Of a DNA stretch of 64,000 nucleotides, positions 35,782 to 44,642 are shown one piece after another. Source of the stretch: Microbispora amethystogenes (GTDB taxonomy: Bacteria > Actinomycetota > Actinomycetes > Streptosporangiales > Streptosporangiaceae). Location of the stretch: assembly GCF_016863015.1 (NCBI RefSeq), contig NZ_BOOB01000002.1:49381-113380 (forward strand). Reading direction: 5' to 3'. The position numbers and the translations under genes were made by a program. A model generated the notes under the pieces. The model made no database searches. It had not been told where the DNA came from and was given only the letters and a program-made list of their open reading frames with translations. Each line of letters starts with the position of its first letter. Position 1 is the first letter of the stretch.

Positions 35782-37278
35782 CTAGGCCAGGCCGAGCTGG
35801 GCCTCGAAGCGGCCCTCCTCCAGACGACGCTTGATCGTCGTGAGGAAGCGGGCGGCGTCGGCGCCGTCGACCAGGCGGTGGTCGTAGCTCAGCGCGAGGT
35901 ACACCATCGAGCGGACCGCGATGACCTCGCCCTCCGGGGTGTCCACGACGACCGGGCGCTTGACGACCGCGCCGGTGCCCAGCATGCCGACCTGCGGCTG
36001 GTTGAGAATCGGCGTGTCGAACAGCGCGCCCCGGCTGCCGGTGTTGGTCAGCGTGAACGTGCCGCCGGTGATCTCGTCCGGGCTCACCTTGTTGGTGCGG
36101 GTGCGCTCGGCGAGGTCGGCGATCTTACGGGCGAGCCCGGCGATGTTGAGGTCGCCGGCGTTCTTGATCACCGGGACGAGCAGGCCGCGCTCGGTGTCGG
36201 TCGCGAAGCCGAGGTGCTCGACGTCGAAGTAGGTGACCTCGTTGGTCTCGCTGTTGATCGTGGCGTTCAGCTTCGGGTGCTGCTTGAGCGCCTCGATCGC
36301 GGCGATCGCGAAGAACGGCATGAACGACAGCTTGACGCCCTCGCGCCGCAGGAACTCGCCCTTGGCCTGGTCGCGCAGGCGGGCGATGCGGGTGACGTCG
36401 ACCTCGACCACGGTGGTGAGCTGGGCCGAGACCTGCAGCGACTCCACCATGCGCTTGGCGATGGTCTGCCGCAGGCGCGACATCTTCTCGGTGCGGCCGC
36501 GCAGGGTGGTGTCCACCCGCACCTCCGACGCGGCGGGCGCGGCGGCCGGAGCGGCGGGGGCCTCGGCGGGCGCCGCCTGCGGGGCGGCGGGGGCTGCCGG
36601 GGCGGCGGCGGCCTGCTCGCGCTGGACGCGGGCGGCCTCGATCACGTCCTGCTTGCGGATCCGGCCGCCGACGCCGGTGCCGGTCAGCGCGTCGAGGTCG
36701 ACGCCGTGCTCGGCGGCGAGCTTGCGGACCAGCGGCGTGACGTACGGGCTCTCACCGGACGACGGCAGCGGGGTCGGCTCGGCCGCCGGAGCGGGCTGCT
36801 CCGGCTGGGCCTGCGGCTGCGGAGCCGGCTGGGCCTGCTGCTGCGGGGCGGGCTGGGCCTGCGGGGCCGGCTGCGGCGTGACCACGGCGGGCGCGGGCTG
36901 CGGGATCGAGGAGATCGGCGCGGGAGCGGGCTCGGGCGCGGCGGCCTGCGGCGCGGGCTGCGGCTCAGGCTCGGGTTCGGGCTGCGGGGCCGGCTCGGGC
37001 GCGGCCGGCGCGGCCTCGGCGGCGGCCGGAGCGGCGCCCGCCTCCGAGTCGATCAGCGCGAGCTCGGCGCCGACCTCGACGGTCTCGTCCTCGGCCACGA
37101 TGATCTTGGTCAGGTAACCGGCGGACGGCGAAGGGATCTCGGTGTCGACCTTGTCCGTCGACACCTCGAGCAGCGGCTCGTCGGCCTCGACGCGCTCGCC
37201 TTCCTTCTTCAGCCAGCGGGTGACGGTGCCCTCGGTAACGCTCTCGCCGAGCTGGGGCATGGTTACGGAGACCGGCAT
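35782..37278 (-). CDS. sucB: 2-oxoacid dehydrogenase E2 (dihydrolipoamide succinyltransferase)
   Basis: 498 residues. One N-terminal lipoyl domain with the modified Lys in [11 protein letters not shown] (near residue 43), then a very long Ala/Pro/Gln-rich linker, a peripheral-subunit-binding domain ([33 protein letters not shown]) and the acyltransferase core with [15 protein letters not shown] near the C-terminus. The substrate could be succinyl or branched acyl; the actinobacterial neighbourhood favours sucB. It is 31 bp downstream of lpd, clearly in one operon. Its activity depends on LipA and an octanoyl donor. Confidence 0.92.
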   Translation of the reverse strand: MPVSVTMPQLGESVTEGTVTRWLKKEGERVEADEPLLEVSTDKVDTEIPSPSAGYLTKIIVAEDETVEVGAELALIDSEAGAAPAAAEAAPAAPEPAPQPEPEPEPQPAPQAAAPEPAPAPISSIPQPAPAVVTPQPAPQAQPAPQQQAQPAPQPQAQPEQPAPAAEPTPLPSSGESPYVTPLVRKLAAEHGVDLDALTGTGVGGRIRKQDVIEAARVQREQAAAAPAAPAAPQAAPAEAPAAPAAAPAASEVRVDTTLRGRTEKMSRLRQTIAKRMVESLQVSAQLTTVVEVDVTRIARLRDQAKGEFLRREGVKLSFMPFFAIAAIEALKQHPKLNATINSETNEVTYFDVEHLGFATDTERGLLVPVIKNAGDLNIAGLARKIADLAERTRTNKVSPDEITGGTFTLTNTGSRGALFDTPILNQPQVGMLGTGAVVKRPVVVDTPEGEVIAVRSMVYLALSYDHRLVDGADAARFLTTIKRRLEEGRFEAQLGLA

Positions 37279-37309
37279 GGTTTCTTCTCTCGCGTTCGCT
37301 AGGAGGGCT

Positions 37310-38689
37310 TCAGTTGTGGACGTGCAGCGGCTTGCCGGCCAGGGCCAGCATCGCCTCGCCGAGGGCCTCGGACTGGGTCGGGTGCGGGTGGATCAGCTGG
37401 GCGACGTCGGTGGCCGTGGCCTCCCAGTTGAAGATCAGCTGGGCTTCCGCGATCAGCTCGCCCACCCGGCTGCCGACCATGTGGACACCGAGCACCCGGC
37501 CGTCGCGCTCGGCGACGACCTTGACCTCGCCCTGGGTCTGCAGGATCTTGCTCCGGCCGTTCCCCGCGAGGTTGTAGCTCAGCTCGACGACGTCGTGGCC
37601 GCGCTCACGGGCGACCGACGTGCCGATGCCGACCGACGCGACCTCGGGCTCGGAGTAGGTGATGCGCGGGACGCCGTCGTAGTCGATCGGGACCGGGCCC
37701 AGCCCGGCGATGTGCTCGGCGACCAGGATGCCCTCGGCGAAGCCGACGTGGGCGAGTTGCAGCGTGGGGATCAGGTCGCCCACGGCGTACACGCCCGGCA
37801 CGCTGGTCTGGCAGAACTCGTTGACGAGCACATAGCCGCGCTCCATCGAGACGCCGTTCTCCTCGTAGCCGAGGCCGGCCGAGACCGGGCCGCGGCCGAC
37901 CGCGACGAGCATGATCTCGGCGTCGAGGGTCTTGCCGTTCTCCAGGGAGACGACGACCCCGGTGCCGGTGGTCTTGACGCTCTCGAACCGGGCGCCCAGC
38001 TCGTACTTGATGCCCCGGCGGCGGAAGGCGCGCTCCAGCAGCTTGGAGCTCGACTCGTCCTCCAGCGGCAGCAGGTGCGGCAGCGCCTCGACGATCGTGA
38101 CCTCGGCCCCGAACGAACGCCACACGCTGGCGAACTCGACGCCGATGACGCCGCCGCCCAGGATGACCACCGAGGACGGCACCCGGTCCAGGACCAGCGC
38201 GTGGTCGCTGCTGATCACCTTCTCGCCGTCGATGTCGAGGCCGGGCAGCGACTTCGGCACCGAGCCGGTCGCCAGCACGACGTTGCGGCCCTCGTACACC
38301 TGGTCGCCGACCGCCACGCGGCCCGGACCGGCCAGGCGGCCCTCGCCCTCGACCACGGTGATCTTCTTGCTCTTGATGAGCCCGGCGAGGCCCTTGTAGA
38401 GGCCCCCGATCACCTTGTCCTTGTACGCGTGGACGCCGGGGACGTCGATGCCCTCCAGCCGGGTGCGCACGCCGAACGACTCGCCCTCGCGGGCCTGGTC
38501 GGCCAGCTCGGCCGCGTGCAGCAGCGCCTTCGTGGGAATGCAGCCGCGGTGCAGGCAGGTGCCCCCGACCTTGTCCTTCTCGATGAGGACGACGTTCATG
38601 CCGAGCTCGGCCGCCCGCAGGGCACAGGCGTATCCACCGCTACCGCCACCTAGGACGACGATGTCGTAGGGGCCGCTGCCATCAGCCAC
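37310..38689 (-). CDS. lpdA: dihydrolipoyl dehydrogenase (E3)
   Basis: 459 residues. FAD motif [20 protein letters not shown], redox disulfide [19 protein letters not shown] motif [17 protein letters not shown], second FAD motif YAVGDLIP and catalytic His in [13 protein letters not shown] are all intact. GTG 38689 has AAGGAG eight bases upstream. It reoxidises dihydrolipoyl groups on SucB and other E2 proteins. Confidence 0.96.
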   Translation of the reverse strand: MADGSGPYDIVVLGGGSGGYACALRAAELGMNVVLIEKDKVGGTCLHRGCIPTKALLHAAELADQAREGESFGVRTRLEGIDVPGVHAYKDKVIGGLYKGLAGLIKSKKITVVEGEGRLAGPGRVAVGDQVYEGRNVVLATGSVPKSLPGLDIDGEKVISSDHALVLDRVPSSVVILGGGVIGVEFASVWRSFGAEVTIVEALPHLLPLEDESSSKLLERAFRRRGIKYELGARFESVKTTGTGVVVSLENGKTLDAEIMLVAVGRGPVSAGLGYEENGVSMERGYVLVNEFCQTSVPGVYAVGDLIPTLQLAHVGFAEGILVAEHIAGLGPVPIDYDGVPRITYSEPEVASVGIGTSVARERGHDVVELSYNLAGNGRSKILQTQGEVKVVAERDGRVLGVHMVGSRVGELIAEAQLIFNWEATATDVAQLIHPHPTQSEALGEAMLALAGKPLHVHN

Positions 38690-38831
38690 TGAATGCTCCT
38701 TGATCGTATTGACTCCGCCGGATAAGGCGGCATCTTCTCACTTGTCCCGGACGATCATGGCCCCGGCCCGCGGGCACGCCGCCACACGCCGTCTTCCTGT
38801 CGATCCGGCCTGGTGTCAAGCCGTCTTCCTG

Positions 38832-40340
38832 TTAAACAGCCCGCGCGGACGTGCCGTTCCCGGCGTACCGCTCCGCGATCGCGACGAGCGTGCGGGTCAG
38901 CGCGCCGGTGCCGCCCTTGGGCGTGTAGCCGTGCGGCTCGCCCTTGTTGAACGCGGGCCCGGCCATGTCCACGTGCGCCCACCGGACGCCCTGCGGCACG
39001 AACTCCCGCAGGAAGATGCCCGCGGCGAGCATGCTGCCCCAGCGCTCGGGCTGGAGGTTCGCGATGTCGGCGACCGCGGAGTCGAGCCCCTTGCGCAGCT
39101 CGGCGGGCAACGGCATGCCCCAGGCGCCCTCGCCCTGCTCGCCGGCGATGCGGACGACCTCCTCGCGCAGCGCGTCGTCGTTGGCCATCACCCCGGCCGT
39201 ACGCCAGCCCAGCGCGACGATCTGGGCGCCGGTGAGGGTGGCGACGTCGATGATCACGTCGGGCGCGTCCTCGGTGGCGCGGGCGATGCCGTCGATCAGC
39301 ACCAGGCGGCCCTCGGCGTCGGTGTCGAGCACCTCGACGGTCTTGCCGCTGTAGGTGTGCAGCACGTCGGAGGGGCGCTGGGCGCTGCCGGAGGGCATGT
39401 TCTCGGCCAGGCAGAGGTAGCCGACCGCGTTGACGGGCAGGCCCAGCCGGGCGATCGCGAGAAGCGCGCCGAACACGGCGCCCGCGCCGCCCATGTCGGA
39501 CTTCATCCAGTCCATCGCGGCGCTGGGCTTGAGGGACAGGCCGCCGGAGTCGAACGTGATGCCCTTGCCGACGAAGGCCACCTTGCGGGTGGCCTCGGGG
39601 TGGCTGTAGGCGAGACGGACCAGGCGGGGCGGGTTGACCGACCCCTGGCCGACGCCGACGATGCCGCCGAACCCCTCTTCCTTGAGCCGCACCTCGTCCC
39701 AGACCTCCACCGAGAGGCCGGCCTCGCCGCCCTTCTCCTGCGCGATCTCGGCGAAGCGCGCGGGCCACAGGTCGGACGGCGGCGTGTTCACCAGATCGCG
39801 GACGAGGGTGACCGACTCGGCGACCGTCGCCGAGCGCGCGGCGGCCTCCTCGGCCCCATATGCGCCCGACAGGACGACGATCTCGCCGACGGGCGGCCTG
39901 CGGTCGCCGCCGGTGCGGTATCGCGTGAAGTCGTAGGCCCCCAGCAGGCCGCCCAGCGCCACGGCCGCCGCCTCCGCGGCCGTACGGGCGGGCAGGGCCA
40001 GCGCCGCGGACGGCGTGCCGGCGAGCGACCGTACGGCCGCTCCGGCCGCCCGGCGCAGGGTTTCCTGGTCGTAGTCGCCCTCGGGCGCCTCACCCAGACC
40101 GACGGCGACGGCGACGGGAGCGGGCAGCGCGCCGAAGGTCGGAATCTTCACGACCTCCTCGGCCTTGCCCGTGAACCCCATCGTCGTGAGGATCTCGGCC
40201 AGCCGGCCGTCCAGGGCCTGGTCGAGGCCTTCGCCGCCCGGGGCCGTGCGTGGGCCGTCCGGGGTCGTGTGGATGCCGACTATGAGGGCGCCGGTCTCGA
40301 TGGAGACCGCGTCAGACGCGTTGATACGCACTGTGGTCAC
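38832..40340 (-). CDS. pepA: leucyl aminopeptidase, M17 family
   Basis: 502 residues. Metal and catalytic signatures: FVGKGITFDSGGLSLKPS, MKSDMGGAGAVFGAL and LDTDAEGRLVLIDGIA (usually NTDAEGRL; the Asn is Asp here). A two-zinc cytoplasmic hexameric aminopeptidase is expected. GTG 40340 has no obvious ribosome-binding site. It is divergent from the GntR gene and precedes lpd by 142 bp in the same direction, matching the conserved pepA-lpd-sucB order. Confidence 0.94.
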   Translation of the reverse strand: MTTVRINASDAVSIETGALIVGIHTTPDGPRTAPGGEGLDQALDGRLAEILTTMGFTGKAEEVVKIPTFGALPAPVAVAVGLGEAPEGDYDQETLRRAAGAAVRSLAGTPSAALALPARTAAEAAAVALGGLLGAYDFTRYRTGGDRRPPVGEIVVLSGAYGAEEAAARSATVAESVTLVRDLVNTPPSDLWPARFAEIAQEKGGEAGLSVEVWDEVRLKEEGFGGIVGVGQGSVNPPRLVRLAYSHPEATRKVAFVGKGITFDSGGLSLKPSAAMDWMKSDMGGAGAVFGALLAIARLGLPVNAVGYLCLAENMPSGSAQRPSDVLHTYSGKTVEVLDTDAEGRLVLIDGIARATEDAPDVIIDVATLTGAQIVALGWRTAGVMANDDALREEVVRIAGEQGEGAWGMPLPAELRKGLDSAVADIANLQPERWGSMLAAGIFLREFVPQGVRWAHVDMAGPAFNKGEPHGYTPKGGTGALTRTLVAIAERYAGNGTSARAV

Positions 40341-40394
40341 GTGAGCCGATGCTAGCTGGGCTTACTCGGCTACGCATAAACGAGGGGTCATCCC

Positions 40395-40434
40395 ATCTAT
40401 TGGTCCGATAGATGGTGCTGATGGAAATAGCACC
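40395..40434. promoter_or_regulatory. two adjacent inverted repeats upstream of the GntR gene
   Basis: ATCTAT-N7-ATAGAT (40395-40413) and GGTGCT-N9-AGCACC (40414-40434) abut each other in the pepA/GntR divergent promoter. Both have perfect 6-bp arms. They are likely operators, the nearest candidate being the YtrA-type GntR protein. Confidence 0.55.
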
Positions 40435-40466
40435 AACCGGCAGATAATGCTAATGTGGCTAGTACC

Positions 40467-40826
40467 ATGTTGCTCACGCTCGATCTCAACGACCCACGTC
40501 CCCTGCACGAGCAGGTGAGCGCGGCCATCAAGCGCGCGATCACCACCGGGGACGTCACGCCCGGTGACCGGCTGCCGCCGGCCCGGGATCTGGCCGCAGC
40601 ACTGGGGGTCAACGCCAACACGGTCCTGCGGTCGCTGCGCGAACTGCGGGACGAGGGCCTGCTGGAGTTCCGCCGGGGGCGCGGCGTGTCCGTGCTCCGG
40701 CGGCCCGACGGGCGTGCGGCGCTCCGGACCCGTGTGCGCGACCTGCTCGACGAGGCCGCCCAATACGGGGTCGGTCCCGAAGACGTCCTCGCCATCGTGA
40801 AGGAACTCATGGAGGAATCGCCATGA
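40467..40826 (+). CDS. GntR-family regulator, YtrA subfamily
   Basis: 119 residues from ATG 40467. The winged helix LHEQVSAAIKRAITTGDVTPGDRLPPARD and LGVNANTVLRSLRELRDEG is followed by a short C-terminal helix only, the YtrA layout. TAATGT at 40451-40456 could be a -10 hexamer, leaving almost no 5' leader; there is no ribosome-binding site, so a leaderless message is plausible. The stop overlaps the next start (ATGA). YtrA-type proteins usually control the adjacent membrane protein. Confidence 0.88.
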   Translation: MLLTLDLNDPRPLHEQVSAAIKRAITTGDVTPGDRLPPARDLAAALGVNANTVLRSLRELRDEGLLEFRRGRGVSVLRRPDGRAALRTRVRDLLDEAAQYGVGPEDVLAIVKELMEESP

Positions 40827-41827
40827 CCCACCCGCACCGGACCATCTCCGACCGGGGCGTCCGCGCCCGCTTCCTCCTGGCCGCCGCGGTCTGGACCGTC
40901 CTGGTCGCCGCCGTGCTCGTGGCGGTGCCGCTGGCGTTCGCCGGCCGGCTCCCCGATCCCCTCGCCGGACATTGGGGGCCGTCCGGGCGGCCAGACAGGT
41001 CGATGCCGTCGTCCGCGCTGGCACTTGCCGCCCTGGTGTGGGTCGTGGTCGTGGGGGTCTGCCTCGTCGGGATGGCGCGGGTGCGGGGGGAGATCCGCAG
41101 GGCGGCGCGCACCTGGTACGCCGCCGGGCTGGGCTGGCTCGGCGGCTTCCTGATCGGCACCCAGGCGGTCACGGTCGCCGCCAACCTCGACCGGGACGAC
41201 TGGACCCGGGCGGCCTCGCTGAACTGGCAGTTCGCGGCGGTGGTCGCGGGTGCGTTCGCGCTCGGGGCGCTGGGCTGGCTCGCCGGGCGGCTCGGCCCGG
41301 ACGACGCGCCGCGGGAGGAGGGACCGCCCGGTCCGCTGATCGACCTCGACCCGCGGAAGCGGCCGGTCTGGGTGTCCACCGCCACGGCGCCCTGGGCGGT
41401 GGCGCTGGGGGTCGTGGCGTTCGCGGTGGCGCTGTCGTTCGCGGTCGCCGCGTTGTGGGGCCTCGTCCCCGCGGGCTGGGCCACCGCCCTTCCGCTCGCT
41501 CTGGCGGGCGTGATCGGCCTGGCGGTGTCGTCGGTCTCCGTGCGGATCGCATCCGAGGGGCTGACCATGGCGTTCGGCCCGCTGCGGTGGCCCTCCCGCA
41601 CCGTGGGGCTGGACCGGATCGAGCGGGCCTGGATGGAGCGGAGGTCTCCTCTGCAGGTGGGCGGATGGGGCATCCGCGGCCTGCCGGGCATGGCCACGAT
41701 CATGATCCGTGGAGGCGAGTGCCTGGTCGTGCGCTACACCTCCGGCGGGCAGCTCGCCATCAGCGTGGACGACGCCGAGACCGGCGCCGCCCTGCTCAAC
41801 GCCCTCGCCGCCCGCAAGGCCGCCTGA
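40823..41827 (+). CDS. DUF1648-domain membrane protein
   Basis: 334 residues, six or so membrane helices. An early LPDPLAGHWGPSGRPD matches the DUF1648 loop (LP..hW...G..D). The C-terminal soluble part (IASEGLTMAFGPLRWPSRTVGLDRIERAWMER, in part) resembles a PH-like domain. It is coupled to the GntR gene by ATGA, a common arrangement. Function is unknown; such proteins are linked to cell-envelope stress in firmicutes. Confidence 0.82.
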   Translation: MTHPHRTISDRGVRARFLLAAAVWTVLVAAVLVAVPLAFAGRLPDPLAGHWGPSGRPDRSMPSSALALAALVWVVVVGVCLVGMARVRGEIRRAARTWYAAGLGWLGGFLIGTQAVTVAANLDRDDWTRAASLNWQFAAVVAGAFALGALGWLAGRLGPDDAPREEGPPGPLIDLDPRKRPVWVSTATAPWAVALGVVAFAVALSFAVAALWGLVPAGWATALPLALAGVIGLAVSSVSVRIASEGLTMAFGPLRWPSRTVGLDRIERAWMERRSPLQVGGWGIRGLPGMATIMIRGGECLVVRYTSGGQLAISVDDAETGAALLNALAARKAA

Positions 41828-41992
41828 CCCGTCGGCCCGGCGCCGCGACACCACCCTCCGTGCCGCTCCGCCCGGCGACCGGCGGCGCCCATCGCCTGAT
41901 CGCCGCCGCCCGATGTACCGCTTTGCGCCTTCGTGCGCTCCGCGGGGATCGGCGTCCGCCAGCCCACCCGCCCGTCTTCGTTCTGAAAGGCG

Positions 41993-43144
41993 ATGACCGT
42001 GATCCGCCGTAACGCCGATGTCTGGCTCTTCCTCCTCGTCGCGTTCGGGGCCTCGTGGCTGATCGCGCTACCCGTCTGGCTGGGTGCCGTACGGCTCGGC
42101 ACGCCGGCCTTCGCGCTGGTCGGGGGGTTGATGATGCTGACGCCCTCCCTCGGCGTGCTGGCCGTGTGGGTCCTCCGGCGCGACATGCCGCTGAAGCAGT
42201 GGGCGCGGGTGACCGGGCTCACGCTCGGACCGGACCGGGGAAGGACCGCCGCGCTCCTGGTGACGGCCCTGCTCGGCGTGCCGCTTCTCGTGGCCGTCGC
42301 CCTCCTGATCAGCGCTGCAGCCGGCATGGCGAGCCTCGATTTCGCGGGGCTGAGCCTCTTCCGCGCGCAACTCGGGGCGGCCCTGGGGCAGGTTCCCATG
42401 GACCCCCGGATCCTGTACATCGTGCAGGCCGTGCAGGCGGTGCTGATCGCCCCGTTCCTGAACGCGATCCCCGCGCTGGGGGAGGAGTGGGGCTGGCGGG
42501 GCTGGCTGCTGCCGCGCCTGCTCGGCGGCCCCGCCGTCACGCCCCCACCTGCCCCTGGGAACGTCGGCGCCGGGAACGCGAACGCCGAAATCACAGGCAC
42601 CGAGGTCACAGGCACCGAGGTCACAGGTACCGAGGTCACAGGCACCGAGGCCGCGAACGCCGGGAACGACGACATCGGGACCGTGCGGGCCGGGGTTGCG
42701 AACGCCGGGGGCGTGAACACCGGGGTCGCGAGGGCCGGGGACGAGGCTGGGGGAGACGTGGCCGCGGGGGAGCGCCGCGGGCGCCGGGTGTGGCCCGCAC
42801 TGGTGCTGTCCGGGGTGATCTGGGGTCTCTGGCACGCTCCCCTCACGCTGAAGGGATACAACTACCCGGCACTCGGCGCCTGGGCGGCGGTGCTGTTCGT
42901 CGGCTTCTGCGTCATCTTCGGGGCGCTGCTGGGCTGGATGCGGCTGCGCTCGCGCAGCGTGTGGCCCCCGGTCATCGCGCATGCCTCGCTGAACGCGGTG
43001 GCAGGCCTGGCGCTGCTGCTCGGCGACGCGGCCGCCCCGCCGAACCCGGCGCTCGCCGGGATCACCGGAATCGTCGGCTGGGTGCTGCTGGCGGTCGTCG
43101 TCTTCGTCGCCTTCCGCCTGCGCCCGGTCAGCGCGCCACGCTGA
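41993..43144 (+). CDS. CPBP-family intramembrane metalloprotease with long low-complexity insertion
   Basis: 383 residues. The catalytic Glu-Glu-x3-Arg motif is in LGEEWGWRGWLLPRL; the second motif is VIWGLWHAPLTLKG (His) and the third WPPVIAHASLNA (His). Between the first two motifs lies an unusual segment of about 85 residues (coding 42526-42786), including four 15-bp repeats giving EVTGT units and further Gly/Asn/Ala-rich units. In relatives this loop is short. CPBP proteins are Rce1-like proteases or bacteriocin self-immunity proteins. Confidence 0.85.
   Translation: MTVIRRNADVWLFLLVAFGASWLIALPVWLGAVRLGTPAFALVGGLMMLTPSLGVLAVWVLRRDMPLKQWARVTGLTLGPDRGRTAALLVTALLGVPLLVAVALLISAAAGMASLDFAGLSLFRAQLGAALGQVPMDPRILYIVQAVQAVLIAPFLNAIPALGEEWGWRGWLLPRLLGGPAVTPPPAPGNVGAGNANAEITGTEVTGTEVTGTEVTGTEAANAGNDDIGTVRAGVANAGGVNTGVARAGDEAGGDVAAGERRGRRVWPALVLSGVIWGLWHAPLTLKGYNYPALGAWAAVLFVGFCVIFGALLGWMRLRSRSVWPPVIAHASLNAVAGLALLLGDAAAPPNPALAGITGIVGWVLLAVVVFVAFRLRPVSAPR
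42586..42645 (+). repeat. 15-bp tandem repeat, four units, inside the CPBP gene
   Basis: Units start at 42586, 42601, 42616 and 42631 with consensus cgaggtcacaggcac. The 15-bp period keeps the reading frame and adds five residues per unit. Confidence 0.9.
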
Positions 43145-43251
43145 CCCGCCCACCCGTCAGCCCCGCCCGGCGGCCTGGCGGCCCGGTCACCGAGCCCGCG
43201 GGCCCAGGCCTGCCCTTTCCCCGAACCCGCCCCCGGCGGCCGGGCGAGACG

Positions 43252-44211
43252 TCAGACGAGTACGGCGGCGGCCAGCAGCGTCGCCGTCGTGGCCGTCTCC
43301 ACCAGGGCGCCGAGCACGTCGCCCGTGATGCCGCCCAGCCGCCGTACGGCCCGGCGGCGCAGCAGGGCGGCGGACACCAGCCCGGCGGCCATCGCCAGGA
43401 GCAGGCCGGTCGGAACGCTGAAATACGGATCGCCCGAGAGGCGGTACAGCAGACCGGCGGGCTGCACGCCCGCGTCGGCGACCGCCACCGCGACGCTCCC
43501 GGCGACGTCGGACAAGTCGGAGTGGTCGCCGGGCGGACCCTGGCTGAGGCCGATGAGGGTCCACAGTCCGTCAAGACGCGGCCCGCCGTACGCCGCGATC
43601 AGGGCGGCGAGAGCCACGACGGCAGCGGTGACGACGGTCGCCGCGACCGCCGCGCTCCGTCGTACGGTGCCCGCGACCAGAGCGCCGAGGCCGCCCGGCC
43701 GGGCGGCGGGCACCCCCGTGCGGCAGGCCCAGGTGACGGCCAGCCTGCCGGTCGCGGTGGCCGCCACCAGTACGGCCCAGGCGAACGGGCCGGCCCGCTG
43801 GAGCGTCGCGACCTGGAGGAACAGGGTGATCAGGAGGGTGACGACCCCGAACGGCCCGATGTCGGAGCGCTTCATCACGTCGAGCGCGCCCTGGGCCGCC
43901 TTTCCACTGCCCAGCCCGTCGGCCAGGTCCGCGAGGCCGTCCAGATGCAGGGCCCGGGTCAGCCAGGCGAGCGTCCCGACCGCGAGGACGGCGCCGATCA
44001 ACGGCGAGTCGGACGCCGCGTGGGCGACCACGAATACGGCGGAGCCCACCAGGCCGAGGGCCACCCCGACGAACGGTGCCAGGGACATGGCACGCCCCGC
44101 CACCGAACGGTCGACCGGCACGGGCGGCACCGGAAAGATCGTGAGGGTTCCCACGGCGAACCACCAGGCCGCGCCGGGGCTCGGACGCCTCACGCGGGGA
44201 TCATCAGGCAC
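43252..44211 (-). CDS. cobS: adenosylcobinamide-GDP ribazoletransferase
   Basis: 319 residues with many membrane helices. The signature HLDGLADLADGLGSGKAAQGALDVMKRSDIG, in part, includes the metal-binding D-G-x-A-D-x-x-D-G motif. FFP-like TIFPVPPVPVD at the start is also typical. It joins adenosylcobinamide-GDP and alpha-ribazole in the last stage of cobalamin assembly. About 60 residues between helices (LIAAYGGPRLDG to GVQPAGLLYRLSG) are extra compared with short family members. It lies downstream of cobU, separated by a repeat array. Confidence 0.92.
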   Translation of the reverse strand: MPDDPRVRRPSPGAAWWFAVGTLTIFPVPPVPVDRSVAGRAMSLAPFVGVALGLVGSAVFVVAHAASDSPLIGAVLAVGTLAWLTRALHLDGLADLADGLGSGKAAQGALDVMKRSDIGPFGVVTLLITLFLQVATLQRAGPFAWAVLVAATATGRLAVTWACRTGVPAARPGGLGALVAGTVRRSAAVAATVVTAAVVALAALIAAYGGPRLDGLWTLIGLSQGPPGDHSDLSDVAGSVAVAVADAGVQPAGLLYRLSGDPYFSVPTGLLLAMAAGLVSAALLRRRAVRRLGGITGDVLGALVETATTATLLAAAVLV

Positions 44212-44642
44212 GAAGGCCGATCGTAGCGGCCCCCTCGCACATGGCCCCCTCGCACATGGCCCCCTGGCTCACGGCCCTGTGGCTCACGGCCCCCTCGCAC
44301 ACGGCCCCCTGGCTCACGGCCCTGTGGCTCACGGCCCCCTCGCACACCGCTCCCAGCTCGTTGCTCACGGCCGTGGGCCCCTGCGACTCCTCACTCCCGG
44401 CTCTCGGGCTCACAGCGCATGACTCCGGCCCTCGGGCTCACAGCGTATGACTCCGGGTCCCCAGCTTCCGGCCCCCGGCTTCTGGTCCCCGGCCCTCGGC
44501 TTCCGGCCCCCGGCTTCTGGTCCCCGGCCCTCGGCTCCTGGCTCCCGGCTTACGGACGGCTCCCGGCTTACGGACGGCTCCCGGCTTACGGACCTCCTGG
44601 CTCGCGGCTCGCCGGAGGTGAGGGGCGTCGGGGCGGTAGCGA
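44212..44642. repeat. composite tandem-repeat array between cobU and cobS
   Basis: No gene is supported; almost all of the gap is repetitive. R0: eight 15-bp units at 44228-44347, arranged as a 45-bp higher-order triplet. R1: two 28-bp units at 44403-44458. R2: two 35-bp units at 44464-44533. R3: three 18-bp units at 44541-44594. All are strand-biased (C-rich on the plus strand). Frames are open through parts of it on both strands, but the translations are simple repeats. Confidence 0.92.
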
